Assembly: GCA_963920575.1 (NCBI GenBank) | Contig: OY986967.1 | Coordinates: forward strand, 17,588,094 to 17,652,093 | DNA: 64,000 nt | Direction of reading: 5' to 3' | From: Narthecium ossifragum | Taxonomy: Eukaryota > Streptophyta > Magnoliopsida > Dioscoreales > Nartheciaceae | In this document: one piece after another, positions 54,401 to 64,000 of the stretch | How the letters are laid out: every line of letters begins with the position of its first letter | How positions within the stretch are numbered: position 1 is the stretch's first letter | Notes under the pieces: model-generated | What the model saw: the letters and a program-made list of their open reading frames with translations, nothing else | The model's database searches: none | What the model was told of the DNA's origin: nothing | Translations under genes and position numbers: made by a program

Positions 54401-57400
54401 CTCTGGACGACACAGTCGACAGAACAGAGCTCTGATACTAAGTTGATACACCGAGCCTTTTCGTAAGCACGGATACCAGGTCTTTGCCTGGTCTTGGCTC
54501 CTCCTTAGCCAAATCTATAACTAGGTCAGGAGATACCTTTAGGGTTTTAGGAGAAGGACCCTAGGTATTCAACGAGGAAGGCTTAGCCTAGAGGAGAGAG
54601 ACGGATGAGACGAGTGATACCTTGCAGCTCCTTAGGGTTGGCCGGCTACTCCTGGAGATCCAAGCCAAGAAAGGTGGAGGAAGAGAGACATCGGCCAAGG
54701 AAGGACGCCGGAGTTGGAGACGTGGAAGGTGGCTAGTAGCGGCGGACGGTGGTTGGTGGTGGCCGGCTGATGGAGAAGGTCTAGCTCAGGAGGAGCTGGA
54801 CTTTCAACCGGATCATTTGAAGATTGAGGTTAAGCATTTTAGAAATCCAGGGTATGTTAGGGAGACTGAGAGTGAAAAGAATTAAAAAACAGGAGACCTT
54901 GTGGCAGGCCAGCTTCTATCATTCTAAAAGAGAGTCCGTGGACTTTTAATATCTACAATCTCTTAAGGCAGATAAGAACTGAAGCATGCAATCCTTTTTT
55001 TGGGTAAAAATTTGAGTGCAATTTTGAATAAGACCTTGATACATGTGATGATGTTGGGCATCTAAAGGTAAATGGTTGAGGTCCTTTTCAGTTAGAAGTT
55101 GAAAGTTTTCTGCTGGATATCTGAGTAACATTTCTTTCTTTCTTCTTCAGAAAAACTTACAACATATTTTTCTAACAAAAAGATGAGGAAAATTTCAGTT
55201 TGAAGACTCTTTAATGTTAGTAACAGTAGCGCACAGAAAGATAAAAAAACATTTTGATGATACACACAGATCTCTTAGAGTACAGAGTACTAGAGTAGTA
55301 TTCGAGTATGATTAACCAAGCTGGGTGCAGATTTTTTGGTTGTCGCCGGATTGTAGAATCGGAGTTAATAATTGGCCATGCTTGATCAGTTCATATGGTC
55401 AATGCAGCATGATGAATGTTATTTGACGGAATTTGACTACTCCATAATTAAAATACGTAACACATGTGTCTATTTGCACGACATACCAGTTTAACTAGAA
55501 GAATTGTGTTTGCTAGACACTTCTGCCAGATATGATGCCTAAATTGTTTTAATTTGTCACATAACATCAATGTCGATATAAAAGCAGCTTGCATTCATAT
55601 CGAATGGAAAAGAGGAGGGAAGACCACAAACTAAAAGTTGGTGAATAACTTCGTAGTAACCATTCTAGATGAAACTCTGTACGGGATTTTTTGTTATGAG
55701 TGGCTTTATGGATTTAAGAAGTTAGGCACAAATAGTTGAGACGAGTTTTTTTGGGTATATTATTGCTATCTGTCAAAGAAGCAATGTTCCAATACTTCTT
55801 GCGATATTGGTCGAGACTCATTTTTGTGAGTACTATAAACGAATGATTGATCTGCAATATGTTAATTATCTGAATAGAGAGAGACCTGTTTTGACTTCCA
55901 CCTTAAAAGTTTGTTTGGTGCTGATACTTCACTTGGAGCCTGATAATTTTAATGAACTTTATGGGATTGTTCTCTCTAGATATCACCTATAATGCTTATG
56001 AAGTCACTTTCTGGCCTTCTAGTGTCACTTTCTAGCATCCCTGTACCTCTTGTCTGTCATTTCTTACAATAATGTATATTGGTGCAGATTATACATATCA
56101 AGTTGGTCCTTCATATATGTGTTATCACAATGTTCTTGTGTTGTTAATGTGCAGCCAAACAATGATGTCTACACGGTTGGTGATTTTATGACTAAGAAGG
56201 AGGAGTTACGTGTCGTTAAGCCTTCAACAACTGTTGATGAAGGTACTGGGACCTCCTACTTTAAGTTCTTTCATTTCTGCCTATGGCTTGTGTAGTCTTT
56301 CAATTTTTTGTAAGCAGCATTGGAGATGCTAGTGGAGAACAGAATCACTGGTTTCCCTGTAATCGATGATGATTGGACACTGGTGCGCATTTTTCCCCTT
56401 ACGATATGCATTTATTCCTTTTTCCTGTTGTTTTTACTGGTGATATACCATCTTGACCATGTTCATCCTTGAAGAATCTTGAATTTTGTGGGAGATTATA
56501 TCTCTCGAAATTCGATGAGGATGGCTTTTTCAGATGATGGGGTTCATGTGATATTGCATTGTGCAAAATACAGCAAATGCATCTATAACTTTAGCTGCAA
56601 ATAAAAAGCTCTTTTTCATTATTCCATGCATATTTCATGATGATCCTTTTGTTGACTTTACCGTTTCTGTTTTGTGCTATATGGTTATACACTTATACAT
56701 TTTATTCCTTATTCAACAGACATTTTGATATTTCGTTAGTGTGTTAAGTTTGTGAGATTGCTTTTTAAAACTTCTTATAAGCTCAAGCTTTTAGTAGCAT
56801 GGATCACTATTCTTGTTGTTAAACCTTTTCTAAGATTCTGTCTCACTTGCGCTTGGTGCGGTATGGTTTCTAACTGAGATAAAACTTATGGACTTCTGTT
56901 CTTACTCCAATCCTCTCTTCATGATGCTGTCTACTTTAGTTGTGCAATAGTACAGCTCTATCATTCCAACTTGTATTCTAACTTGATGAGAATGAAGGCC
57001 ATAAACTAGTGGGGATTCTTTTCATCGTTAGACTCAAACAAGAGATTAATTCATTTTTGTTATGATCTTTGGCTTTTTTTGCTCAGTGGCTTTATGGCAG
57101 GGGACCTTTGTTAGGCTTCGTGCTAATTTGCCATCAGAATGTGTTATATAGCTTCAGTTTTCTAGGATCTTTTTATTGTGTCTGTATGTAATGGTCTACT
57201 TATGGATAAGAGACGCTCGGGAGTTTATCTATAGTGTAGGGGGATTCATGCATTCCATCTTTATGTTGAATGGGGCACAAGTAAGTTGAAAACAGCTTAA
57301 AAGCTATCTTATAAAGGTTTGGATGGTCCAATTTGATACGGTCATTCAGTTGCCATGGATTTTGAGTTTAAGCTCAACTATTTTGAGAAATAGCAAAAAC

Positions 57401-59485
57401 GAAATTTATGCTTGGTCTTTCCTTTCCTAGCACAATATTTTCTCATTTTTGATATTATGAGGCCGACTGCCCAAGTACTGAAGTTTGAGTCCTGGGAATG
57501 GCGCTTGTTACTAGATATTGAGGCTTATGTTCTCTTTCTAAATGCTAGACATTGTAGCTAAGATATAAGTGTGAGTAGGAGACATAAGGCAGCAGAGTCC
57601 AGTTGAGGTTTATTAAGTTAGATGATCTATCCTGCACAGCCTTCTAGCCCTACTTCGAGCTCCAAAACCTAGCTCTTTGTACTCCCTGAACTCTCAAAGC
57701 TTATGTCGCTAAATACTTCGAAATGTGTTGTAGCTAGGATTTGATTGTAGTAGGTTAAACAATGTGATTATAACTTCGTCCGTCATCATTAGCATCGCCT
57801 TTTATACTCTCTATGAGGACGACTACTTGAAGTTCCTTTGTCTTGTAACCTTATCTTGTATGTAGAACCACCAAACTAAGATGACAAAAGATTTCTAGGG
57901 ATGTATTGATTCTTGACAGGGGACTTTCACATCTTGCTCGAATGATTATCTAGTGACTAGCTTATTTATAAGCAAAATAAGTGAAGAAAACTTGATGGGC
58001 AGTGCCAAAAGGTATGAAATTGCATGGTGAGCATCCCACTGTGCCCTCTTCTGCTACTGATAACCATGTTGAGATAACTAATATGCATGTAGTTTCTAAG
58101 TCCCACGAGCATTATGTTTTGGGGATTTACAAACCCCTGCATTTTCTATGACTAATCAAATAGTTTGGAGCTTCTTGTTGTTTGGAGCAGGGATTTGTGT
58201 GCCAGTTCGCATAGATCCTATGAGATCAAGTGATAGATGTGATGTTTACTACCCGAATTGTGCTTATATGTACATTGTATTAACCTCATTGATATTTAAG
58301 ATTGACCATGTGCAATCATTCTTGTTCGTTGAGTGGTACAAGGATTTTGGAGAGATACTATTACTAAAACATTTTATATATGCATGTTACAAAGTCCAAT
58401 TTTTGGAAACTGTGTTTCCAAGGATTTGTTAATAAATAGCTTGTGAATAAATAACATCATTAGCAAATAGCTTTTTGTAATTTGTGGCAAATGGGTCATT
58501 CCTCTATTGCTGCCTTAGGTCCATTGTAGATAAGATCACTAGGTTTAGGTTGTTGAATTGGTACAACTTTGACAGAATTCACCAAATTTGGAATGGTCTC
58601 TAGCTAAGGAACTTGGAAGTCTGTTTGATATTGTGTGCTTTGTACCCTGCTTCTGAGTTTTCCATAAGGTTTATCTGCGGCATAAAATAATACAACTAAT
58701 TTTGCTCCACGAGAATGAAATTTTCATGACTTCAAAACCTTCAATTTCGATTGGCAGGGGAGGGCGAATATTACTGGGACCTTATTTCCTGCATTTAGTG
58801 GTGGAATAGAGAAAGACACAATGATATTAATATGGTCGCCTTAATTCCACGTCTTAATGATGTGAGCAATGACCACCTTTTCCAAAGAGAAGGGAAAGTA
58901 GTTGATGTAAATGATTGCTTGCTAGGAAAGTTTTGTAAGACATCTTAGAGAAAAGTTTGCTAGACATGTGGTAGAACTTGAATCTTGCATGATTCACATT
59001 GCTAACATAAAAAATATGTATGAGCATGGTAGAAAAACTAGAGATGGAAAATTCGAGTTAAGAAGCATAACCAAGAAAGGATAGACTGGTTTTTGGAATG
59101 TAGTGTCTGCTTATGGATTTAAAATAAAAAGCTCGGTAAGGGGGGCTCACTTTGTGAAAGGGTTCCAGTAGAGGAGTAGAGTACCGAAGACATGGATGAA
59201 AAATTTGGAAAGCATTTTAAGCAACCAGAGAAAACCACAAACACGTCATTAGAGACATGTTTGGTGGCCTTAATTCACGTTGAGTTGGCCTTAAATTGTT
59301 GCCTTTATAAATCTAATCTCCCATGCATATGATTTTGCTTTGTCCTTCTATGTTCTCTTATGCTTGTTAACATGTCAGATGCCATTTATTTTTGTTTCCT
59401 TGGTATGGTTTCTTAGTGTTGTGTTTTCTGATGCAGGTTGGTGTTGTTTCTGATTATGACTTGTTAGCATTGGACTCAATATCAG
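48307..59485 (+). CDS. CBSX: Chloroplast CBS-domain protein (CBSX1/CBSX2 type), exons 1-4 of an incomplete gene
   Basis: Exons join in phase: 48307-48498, 56155-56242, 56318-56382 and 59437-59485, all with GT/AG borders. The product starts [15 protein letters not shown] with an Arg/Ser/Ala/Pro-rich N-terminus of about 60 residues (chloroplast transit peptide), followed by [59 protein letters not shown] and SIS. This closely matches the first CBS domain of plant CBSX1/CBSX2, plastid stroma proteins that bind adenosine nucleotides and activate thioredoxins. The family has a second CBS domain (ending in a TRGNVVRAAL-type motif), which is not in the window. Intron 4 therefore exceeds 4.5 kb or the gene is broken. 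Introns 1 (7.7 kb) and 3 (3.1 kb) are unusually long. Whether it is the CBSX1 or CBSX2 orthologue cannot be told. Confidence 0.9.
50483..51376 (-). repeat. Chromovirus 3' LTR
   Basis: 894 bp. The first 350 bp match 54444-54790. The polypurine tract lies at about 51377-51390 on the minus strand. Confidence 0.9.
51377..52122 (-). pseudogene. Chromovirus integrase C-terminus with chromodomain-like end
   Basis: Encodes [81 protein letters not shown], then [20 protein letters not shown] and YPDFGLEDK. The last pieces (W.g.....ATWE....f..RyPdF.LEDK) are the chromodomain-like end typical of plant chromoviruses. The open frame runs on into the LTR to 51211. Confidence 0.88.
52123..53103 (-). pseudogene. 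Chromovirus pol remnant: gag-pol linker fused to integrase N-terminal half
   Basis: 52496-53050 carries the gag-protease linker ([20 protein letters not shown]) and then jumps, without protease or RT, to sequence before the integrase zinc region ([25 protein letters not shown]). A frameshift follows. 52123-52490 has degraded integrase core text in which [20 protein letters not shown] and [15 protein letters not shown], the D-D-E positions, can still be read across stops. Confidence 0.75.
53104..54381 (-). pseudogene. Chromovirus gag
   Basis: Open for 425 codons. An N-terminal coiled coil with a duplicated KMRDSQ motif is followed by a Pro-rich linker (residues about 85-180). The Retrotrans_gag core is [40 protein letters not shown] and [21 protein letters not shown] Ser/Thr/Pro/Arg tail and the start of a CCHC knuckle ([10 protein letters not shown]) complete it. 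A frameshift inside the knuckle ends the ORF; the other frame supplies the His and Cys (HRCKQ). The product would be nonfunctional as a complete gag. Confidence 0.88.
54444..54815 (-). repeat. Chromovirus 5' LTR, internally deleted
   Basis: 372 bp. Lacks about 520 bp corresponding to roughly 50825-51340 of the other LTR. Both termini and the flanking TSD are kept, so the loss is internal. Confidence 0.88.
56155..56242 (+). other. CBSX: CBSX exon 2
   Basis: 88 bp encoding [20 protein letters not shown] and VKPSTTVDE, the start of CBS domain 1. Acceptor GTGCAG, donor GGTACTGG; ends in phase 1. Intron 2 (56243-56317) is only 75 bp. Confidence 0.92.
56318..56382 (+). other. CBSX: CBSX exon 3
   Basis: 65 bp encoding [20 protein letters not shown] and TL. 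Acceptor AAGCAG, donor GTGCGC; ends in phase 0. Confidence 0.92.
56383..59436 (+). other. CBSX intron 3, 3.1 kb
   Basis: From GTGCGC to TGATGCAG. No element ends, TSDs or genes recognised. ORFs such as 58148-58432 have no domain. A tract at 58760-59190 has a somewhat coding-like look but contains stops in all frames. Confidence 0.7.
59437..59485 (+). other. CBSX: CBSX exon 4
   Basis: 49 bp encoding [16 protein letters not shown] plus the first base of a Gly codon. Acceptor GATGCAG, donor GGTTCTT; phase 1. This completes the first CBS domain ([12 protein letters not shown]). Confidence 0.92.
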
Positions 59486-60029
59486 GTTCTTTTTCTATGA
59501 CTTTTGCCTAATCCATCTTTTTTGTAAGTCCAAGCACAATCACATTTGGCTTTGCTTATAGCAAAGCACTAGCACTAAGTATATCACTGATAATATGATA
59601 GACAATGCTAATCATCTTGATTCGCTCTAATATGGACCCAGAGGAAAGGATTCCTTGCAATGGAATTATGATTTAAAACATTGATAATGCTTTTCGCTAT
59701 AATTATAATTGTCACATGCCGATTATTTCATTTGACAACTGACTCAAACTTCATCCTGAAAGAGTTCTCATAATTAGTTTTACATTGCATGGCTTAATCA
59801 GAGTGGATATAGGTAGATATGGCTTACTGTCATGTGTGCCAATACATTAGATGGAGTTTTACAGAATAGGGTAAATTTAGCGTTAATTTAAAAGGTGGAT
59901 TTGGTATGAATAATTTGGTCATGTTCTAAAATTCAGGGATTTGCAAGTCCATTTCAGTTAGGGAGCAACTTGTAATATTCTACTTGTATTCACGAAACAA
60001 GCATGATGAAAGAACCAACACTGGCGGGC

Positions 60030-60185
60030 ACATACCTTTAGACGTGCAACACACCAATTATATGGTCTGGCACAGACTTTTGACCCTCTCGATGTGTATT
60101 TAATATTTAGCATGGATTTCAAGGTAGTTTGGGGTCTTTGGTCAATTAAAATTGAAAATATAGGAATCGGCTCAACATGTGCCCT
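60030..60185. repeat. Copy 1 of a diverged ~150-bp intronic repeat
   Basis: Shares ATTATATGG(T/G)..GGCACAGA..TTTTGACCCTC, AGCATGGATTT..TTTGGGGTCTTTG and CAAT(T)..AAAAT with 61427-61590. The two copies flank the pair of MITEs at 60221-61422. Confidence 0.55.
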
Positions 60186-60220
60186 TGGCACGAACCTACA
60201 TGACGCGACATGGACCTTTA

Positions 60221-60637
60221 GGCCTCGTTTGGTTGGGGGATAGGCTATCCCGGGATTAGAGGGAAAGAGGATTGGTATCCTGGGATAAGTAGTGGGATAT
60301 GTATGGTATTTTGTTGAAAAGTAGTGATAAATTAGTAATATTTGATTGAAAAAGTATGGATAAAGTTGATGTGATTGGTTGAAAAATAGGGATAATGAGA
60401 TGATGATTGGTTGAAAAGTGAAAAAGTAGGGATAAAGCTGATGTGATTGGTTGAAAAGAAGAGAAAATGTAGTAATGATTGGTTGAAAAGTAGGGATAAA
60501 GTAGGGATAAAGTGAGGATAGAGATGGGGATAAAAGTAGGGATAAAAGTGGGGATTAAATGGTGTTTGGTTGTAATGCAGGGATAAAATGGGCTTAACCC
60601 GGGATAAGGAATCCTTATCCCCCAACCAAACAGGGCC
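60221..60637. mobile_element. Tourist-like (PIF/Harbinger) MITE A
   Basis: 417 bp with inverted ends GGCCTCGTTTGGTTGGGGGA and complement GGCCCTGTTTGGTTGGGGGA. TSD TTA lies on both sides (60218-60220 and 60638-60640). The interior has repeated GATTGGTTGAAAAGTAGGGA units. A 3-bp TTA/TAA TSD and a GGGCCxxGTTTGG end are typical of Tourist MITEs. Confidence 0.85.
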
Positions 60638-60641
60638 TTAA

Positions 60642-61422
60642 AGCTGCGTTTGGTTGCGGGATAGTCTATCCCGGGATTAGAGGGGATAGGGATTAGTAAC
60701 CAGGATAAGTTGTGGGATAAAATTTATCCCACTTTGGTCTTTGGTTGAAAAGTGGGGATAAGGAGATAATGATTACTTGGGATTGGTGAGGTGGAAAGTA
60801 AATTAATAATATTGATACTTGAATTAATAATATGATAATACATAAATATTCGCCTTGTCTTTAATAAATTACTTAATAATATGATAATACATATTATATT
60901 AATTAAAGTATAATATTACCACCTCACCCGTTCGACGCCTCCTCCTGCTAATCCCTCTCATATCAACGTCCGCTTATTTGTCATCTCCGGTAGATGCCCG
61001 CTCCTTCGCTATTGTCGGCATCGATGCCTGCCTGTCTTCCACCGGGTCGTATGGCTCGGTGGTGTTGAGGGTGTTCTTGCCGGTGTCGTGGCCGCCGGCG
61101 ACGTACACGTGACCTCTACTTCCAGCGGACGCGAAAAAGGATCCCCATGCGGACCCATTTATATTAATATAATAATAATATTTTATTTTATATTATTAAA
61201 ATAATATAAAATAAATAGTAGCTCAATTCAAACCAATCAAATTAGAAATTATTCATTAATTATATTAAAATTTTACATAAAACTCCCCGCAAGACCCCAT
61301 TTTACACTCAAGTCCTTCATTCTAATCCTGGGTTTAGGAATCCCAGGATAACTCTTATCCAGGATAAAATGGTTGTTTGGGTCTTATCCCGGATAGGGAC
61401 AATCCCGGTGCCAAACGGGCCC
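60642..61422. mobile_element. Tourist-like MITE B with captured gene fragment
   Basis: 781 bp with ends AGCTGCGTTTGGTTGCGGGA and complement GGGCCCGTTTGGCACCGGGA. TSD TAA at 60639-60641 and 61423-61425. The flank of MITE A is shared, so A and B are directly adjacent. It contains a GC-rich island (60930-61145) between AT-rich arms. The arms hold a short direct repeat (AATAATATGATAATACATA near 60824 and 60875). Confidence 0.75.
60974..61129 (-). pseudogene. Kelch-repeat gene fragment inside MITE B
   Basis: On the minus strand, from about 61129, the frame reads SAGSRGHVYVAGGHDTGKNT, LNTTEPYDPVEDRQASMPTI and AKERASTGDDK, then TAA. The G.vYVaGGHd..KN.l...e.YDp..d.w..mp.m...R pattern is one kelch blade as in plant F-box/kelch proteins. 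GC content differs sharply from the flanking AT-rich DNA. No start, no F-box and no second full blade are seen, so it is a captured fragment. Confidence 0.75.
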
Positions 61423-61426
61423 TAAA

Positions 61427-61474
61427 GGTCATGCATGCCTATTATATGGGTCAGCACAGAGTTTTGACCCTCCA

Positions 61475-61527
<53 letters not shown>

Positions 61528-61590
61528 TGGTTTTTGCATTGATTTGGAGATTGTTTGGGGGTCTTTGAGCAATCTATAATGAAAATAAGT
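61427..61590. repeat. Copy 2 of the diverged intronic repeat, with (AT)n
   Basis: Related to 60030-60185. Here it is expanded by an (AT)n microsatellite at 61477-61524 (about 24 units). Confidence 0.6.
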
Positions 61591-62460
61591 GATGGAGGTT
61601 GGCAATGGAACTACTTATAACCTTGTTCATTACATTATTATGAAACCTATAACACGCACCACCAATTTTATTTCTTATTTTTAATTTTTTCACAATATTT
61701 GTATCTTTTGAATTGTTAAATATTTTCAAATTAGCTAAAAGTATTTTGAATAGTTAAAAATTAATTTTTTATAGTATAATTTTAACTACTCTAATAAAGT
61801 TAATATTTAATAACATTATTAACATGAATAATTAGCAAATCTTAATTAGGATGAATTAATAACATAATTAACAATTTGGACAAAATGTTCCTTTGAGGGG
61901 AATATATTTAGCATCATACCCAACATTGGATATTACGAAATAGGTAGTTTAGCAAGCAGACTCAGAAATAGAAATAAAAAAAAAATTACTTGCCTTTGGA
62001 ATATAATTACAGAGTGATTGCATGTATTCAATCTACTTGTCTAAAAGTAAAGAATCGAAAAATTAATAATGAGAAAGACCACAGGCCAATCCCCCATTCT
62101 GTATGTGTGCTTGTGTAAAAAAAGAAGAAGTAAAAAGCTAATAATCAGAAGTACGATACATGCTACCGTCTCTCTGCTTGTGTAAAAAAACAAGATTAAA
62201 GAAATTAATAATTAAAAAGACCAGAATCCAGCATATTTTAGAGTCTACTACACCCACAAACTAAGATTTTTTTTAGTAATGAGAAAGATCACATGTCAGA
62301 ATATTTAGAGTTTTCTAAGTCCACATGTCACTCCTATTTTTTAATAAAAATAAATGTAAAAACCAATCCGCAAGACTTCCTAGTTTTATATTAAAAACCA
62401 ATCATTAAGACATTATATCTAAAGGAGGTTAAAGGCTTGATGGTGGTGACCCAATCCACC
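61591..62460. other. AT-rich part of CBSX intron 4
   Basis: No gene or element ends seen. Contains several A-rich words (TGTGTAAAAAAA near 62110 and 62180, and again AGAAAGA(C/T)CAC) that recur two or three times, hinting at an old tandem duplication. Confidence 0.4.
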
Positions 62461-63600
62461 AATCCCCATATATGTTCTCTCCTCCTCCCTCCCTCCTCTT
62501 CTCTCTTTTCCCTTTCTTTCTCTGCTTCCTCGCCTCTCCCTCTCATTTTTCTCTTTTCTTTAACTCCCCCTCTCTTCTTCCCCGTCTTCTTTCTGACCGG
62601 CACCACCAGGTTCCCAAACGCTAACACCAGGTCTTGACCATCTTGTCAGCTCACCGGTGAAAGCCATCGAGCCCGAGCCGGGCCCAAAGCCATAGCTGAT
62701 GGACCCCCGGCTCGAGATTTGCCGTCTGCCACCAGGGTTGCCGGTCAGCGAAGCAATCCTTGGCAGGAACTATGTTGCATGAACTGAATTAGCCTTGCTC
62801 ACATCTCTCGATACATGATTAATACAAGTCTCTATGATTGAAACAGTAACAAATGAATCCACCCAATTGGAATTTCATTAAAGCTCAAGTCTTTTGTCCT
62901 ATATATTGGAATTTTATTAAAGTTCAAGTCCTTTTGTCCGATATATTTCCTCAAGCTTTTTTTGTGTTTATTAAGATTGGTCCAAGCCCTATGTCCAGAT
63001 GAGATCAATACTTTTCTTGAAGAAGTATTTGTATGCCTAACAGGGTTCAAAGCAGTGATTGCCGTGCCAGTCGGCACATACTGGCACGAATCAGCACGTA
63101 TGGCACAAATCAGCACATATAGTGCCGGCAATTTGTTGGCAAGATACACTCCTGGGTCGGGACATGTATTAGCTTAGAAAAGACTCGTACCTGGTTCGGC
63201 TATATTCACTAAACATCGGGCTGGACCAGCTCACAACTCGTATCTATTGGGGCTAGGCTTTGAGTACCCAGTGGCTGGTTTGACTAGCCTAGCTTTTTGG
63301 CCATATTTGCAATGGTCACTGCCCTATTTTAACCTCCATCCAGTTTCTTCCCTTGCAACCATCACCCTTCTTTCACCCCACCCTCCTTTATTAGCAACTA
63401 CAGCCACCACAATTTGCTGCCTCTGTTTTCCTCCATAGATGGTGTTCTTTGAATTTTTTTCCCTTCGAGTTTTTGGAGATGTCCTTTACGCTAAATGGTA
63501 ATTTCTTATCATTGTGTCCTCGGTCTAGGTAGGACTGTTGATCTTGAATAGTAATTTACACTAAATAGTAATTTCTTATCATCGTGTCCTCGGCATGGAT
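62461..63600. other. CBSX intron 4: CT-rich tract and unassigned sequence
   Basis: 62470-62590 is strongly CT-rich and produces mirror ORFs on both strands. 63065-63130 holds short repeats of TGGCACGAATCAGCACGTAT type. No exon encoding the second CBS domain was found here. Confidence 0.45.
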
Positions 63601-63775
63601 TTGCGTACCGGCCGGTTTTTACCGGACCGGTGGCTAACCGGTCCGGTTTTCCCCCCCGGATCGGATTAGGGGGGGATCGGATGTGTACCGGCCGGTTTGT
63701 ATCCAAACCGGCCGGTACACGCCGGTTTGTATCCAAACCGGTCGGTACAAACCGGCCTGTACCGGTTTGAGGAAG
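63601..63775. repeat. Cluster of ACCGGCCGGT / ACCGGTCCGG palindromes
   Basis: Within 175 bp the words GTACCGGCCGGTTT, ACCGGACCGG, ACCGGTCCGG, AAACCGGCCGGTAC and AAACCGGTCGGTAC recur. GCCGGTTTGTATCCAAACCGG appears as a perfect-looking hairpin arm twice. Probably the palindromic part of an unrecognised element. ORFs at 63509-63840 follow from the repeats. Confidence 0.55.
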
Positions 63776-64000
63776 AGAGATGGAGAGGGGGAAGCAGAGA
63801 AAAAATAAGGAAGGAGACAAAATAGGTTATTTATATCCATAACCTAATCCGGGCCGCGACCTGACCGGGCAGGTCGATCCCCGCCGGGGCGCTGCCCCGG
63901 ACCCCGTTCACTCTGCGTAGTGTGTCATAGTCGAGTCGGCGACAGAATCCAAGACATCCAATGCACAACAATATTGTATTATACTACTTTGACAACTTGT
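63776..64000. other. End of window, unassigned
   Basis: A GC-rich stretch (63850-63905, GCCGGGGCGCTGCCCCGG with dyad symmetry) then AT-rich DNA. No exon seen. The last bases resemble the first bases of the window. Confidence 0.35.

Larger units (their letters stand above)
50483..54815 (-). mobile_element. Chromovirus (Ty3/gypsy) with internal pol deletion, in CBSX intron 1
   Basis: LTRs at 50483-51376 (3', 894 bp) and 54444-54815 (5', 372 bp, internally deleted). Ends are TGATAC..GTATCA (GGATCA in the shorter copy). The TSD TTTGA is perfect at 50478-50482 and 54816-54820. On the minus strand the order is PBS (about 54429-54443, TAGTATCAGAGC, initiator tRNA-Met type), gag, a short linker, integrase with chromodomain-like tail, and polypurine tract (AGGGAGAGGGGA just before TGATACG). 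Protease, RT and RNase H are missing. It is antisense to the host gene. Confidence 0.92.
48499..56154 (+). other. CBSX intron 1, 7.7 kb, with nested chromovirus
   Basis: Runs from GTGAGT to a TTAATGTGCAG acceptor. About 4.3 kb is the retroelement at 50483-54815. The remaining 3.3 kb (48499-50482 and 54821-56154) has no recognised gene; small ORFs there lack domains. At least some of the remainder is probably old, unrecognisable repeat. Confidence 0.8.

Noticed and set aside
62391..62637. Mirror ORFs in a CT-rich tract of intron 4
   Set aside because: Simple-sequence composition; not similar to the second CBS domain.
63509..63840. 103-aa minus-strand ORF with TGRFVPTGLDTNRRVPAGLD repeats
   Set aside because: Translation of the ACCGG palindrome cluster; no independent coding evidence.

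Overview
This is plant nuclear DNA. It holds one host gene fragment beside a deep nest of transposable elements. The host gene is a nuclear-encoded chloroplast CBS-domain protein (CBSX1/CBSX2 type) with GT-AG introns. The elements are plant lineages: Sirevirus-type Ty1/copia, gag-only Athila-like elements, a chromovirus, MULE, hAT and Tourist-like MITEs. A monocot with a large genome is my best guess from the element mix, but the sequence does not prove it. I see no tRNA, rRNA or bacterial-type gene.

Layout, left to right. 1-905 is AT-rich DNA with many TATAGCAT/ATGCTATA motifs. 906-2510 is the remnant of a long LTR. From about 2520 to 46102 lies a nest that target-site duplications (TSDs) largely resolve. 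A LINE fragment forms the base and is split into 2520-2740 and 27518-27757. A minus-strand Tekay/Del-like solo LTR (2741-27512, TSD TTACT) splits it. Into that LTR went a minus-strand Sirevirus (2752-21853) and a plus-strand solo LTR of the same family (22361-24996, TSD GCTCC). The Sirevirus itself contains a young gag-only element with 1.8-kb LTRs (4530-11250, TSD ATGCA) and a minus-strand solo LTR (14474-15939, TSD AACAT).

The right half of the nest (27758-46102) is a second, plus-strand, decayed Sirevirus. It is cut by a solo LTR at 30303-38476 (TSD CCTTT), another at 39635-42768 (TSD GTTTT) and one of its own family at 43910-44891 (TSD GGGAT). The first of these contains a 5.9-kb MULE (31368-37283, 9-bp TSD TATAATATA), which contains yet another solo LTR (32373-34830).

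46103-47473 is mostly unassigned. A 549-bp hAT-type element (47474-48022, TSD GTGGCAGA) lies just upstream of the CBSX gene, whose exons 1-4 are at 48307-48498, 56155-56242, 56318-56382 and 59437-59485. Intron 1 carries a 4.3-kb chromovirus with most of pol deleted (50483-54815, TSD TTTGA). Intron 4 runs off the window and carries two Tourist-like MITEs, one with a captured kelch-repeat gene fragment. The second CBS domain must lie beyond position 64000.

Most notable: (i) dense arrays of CG-rich palindromes built on ATCGAT or GTCGAC sit directly upstream of the TATA box in LTRs of different superfamilies, and some array text is shared between a copia LTR and a Tekay-like LTR; (ii) the gag-only element encodes an intact 550-aa protein in which the gag domain is followed by a His/Asp-rich repeat; (iii) the MULE carries an intron-containing GRF zinc-finger gene beside a truncated mudrA; (iv) a MITE has captured a kelch exon. 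All boundaries and percentages were read by eye.
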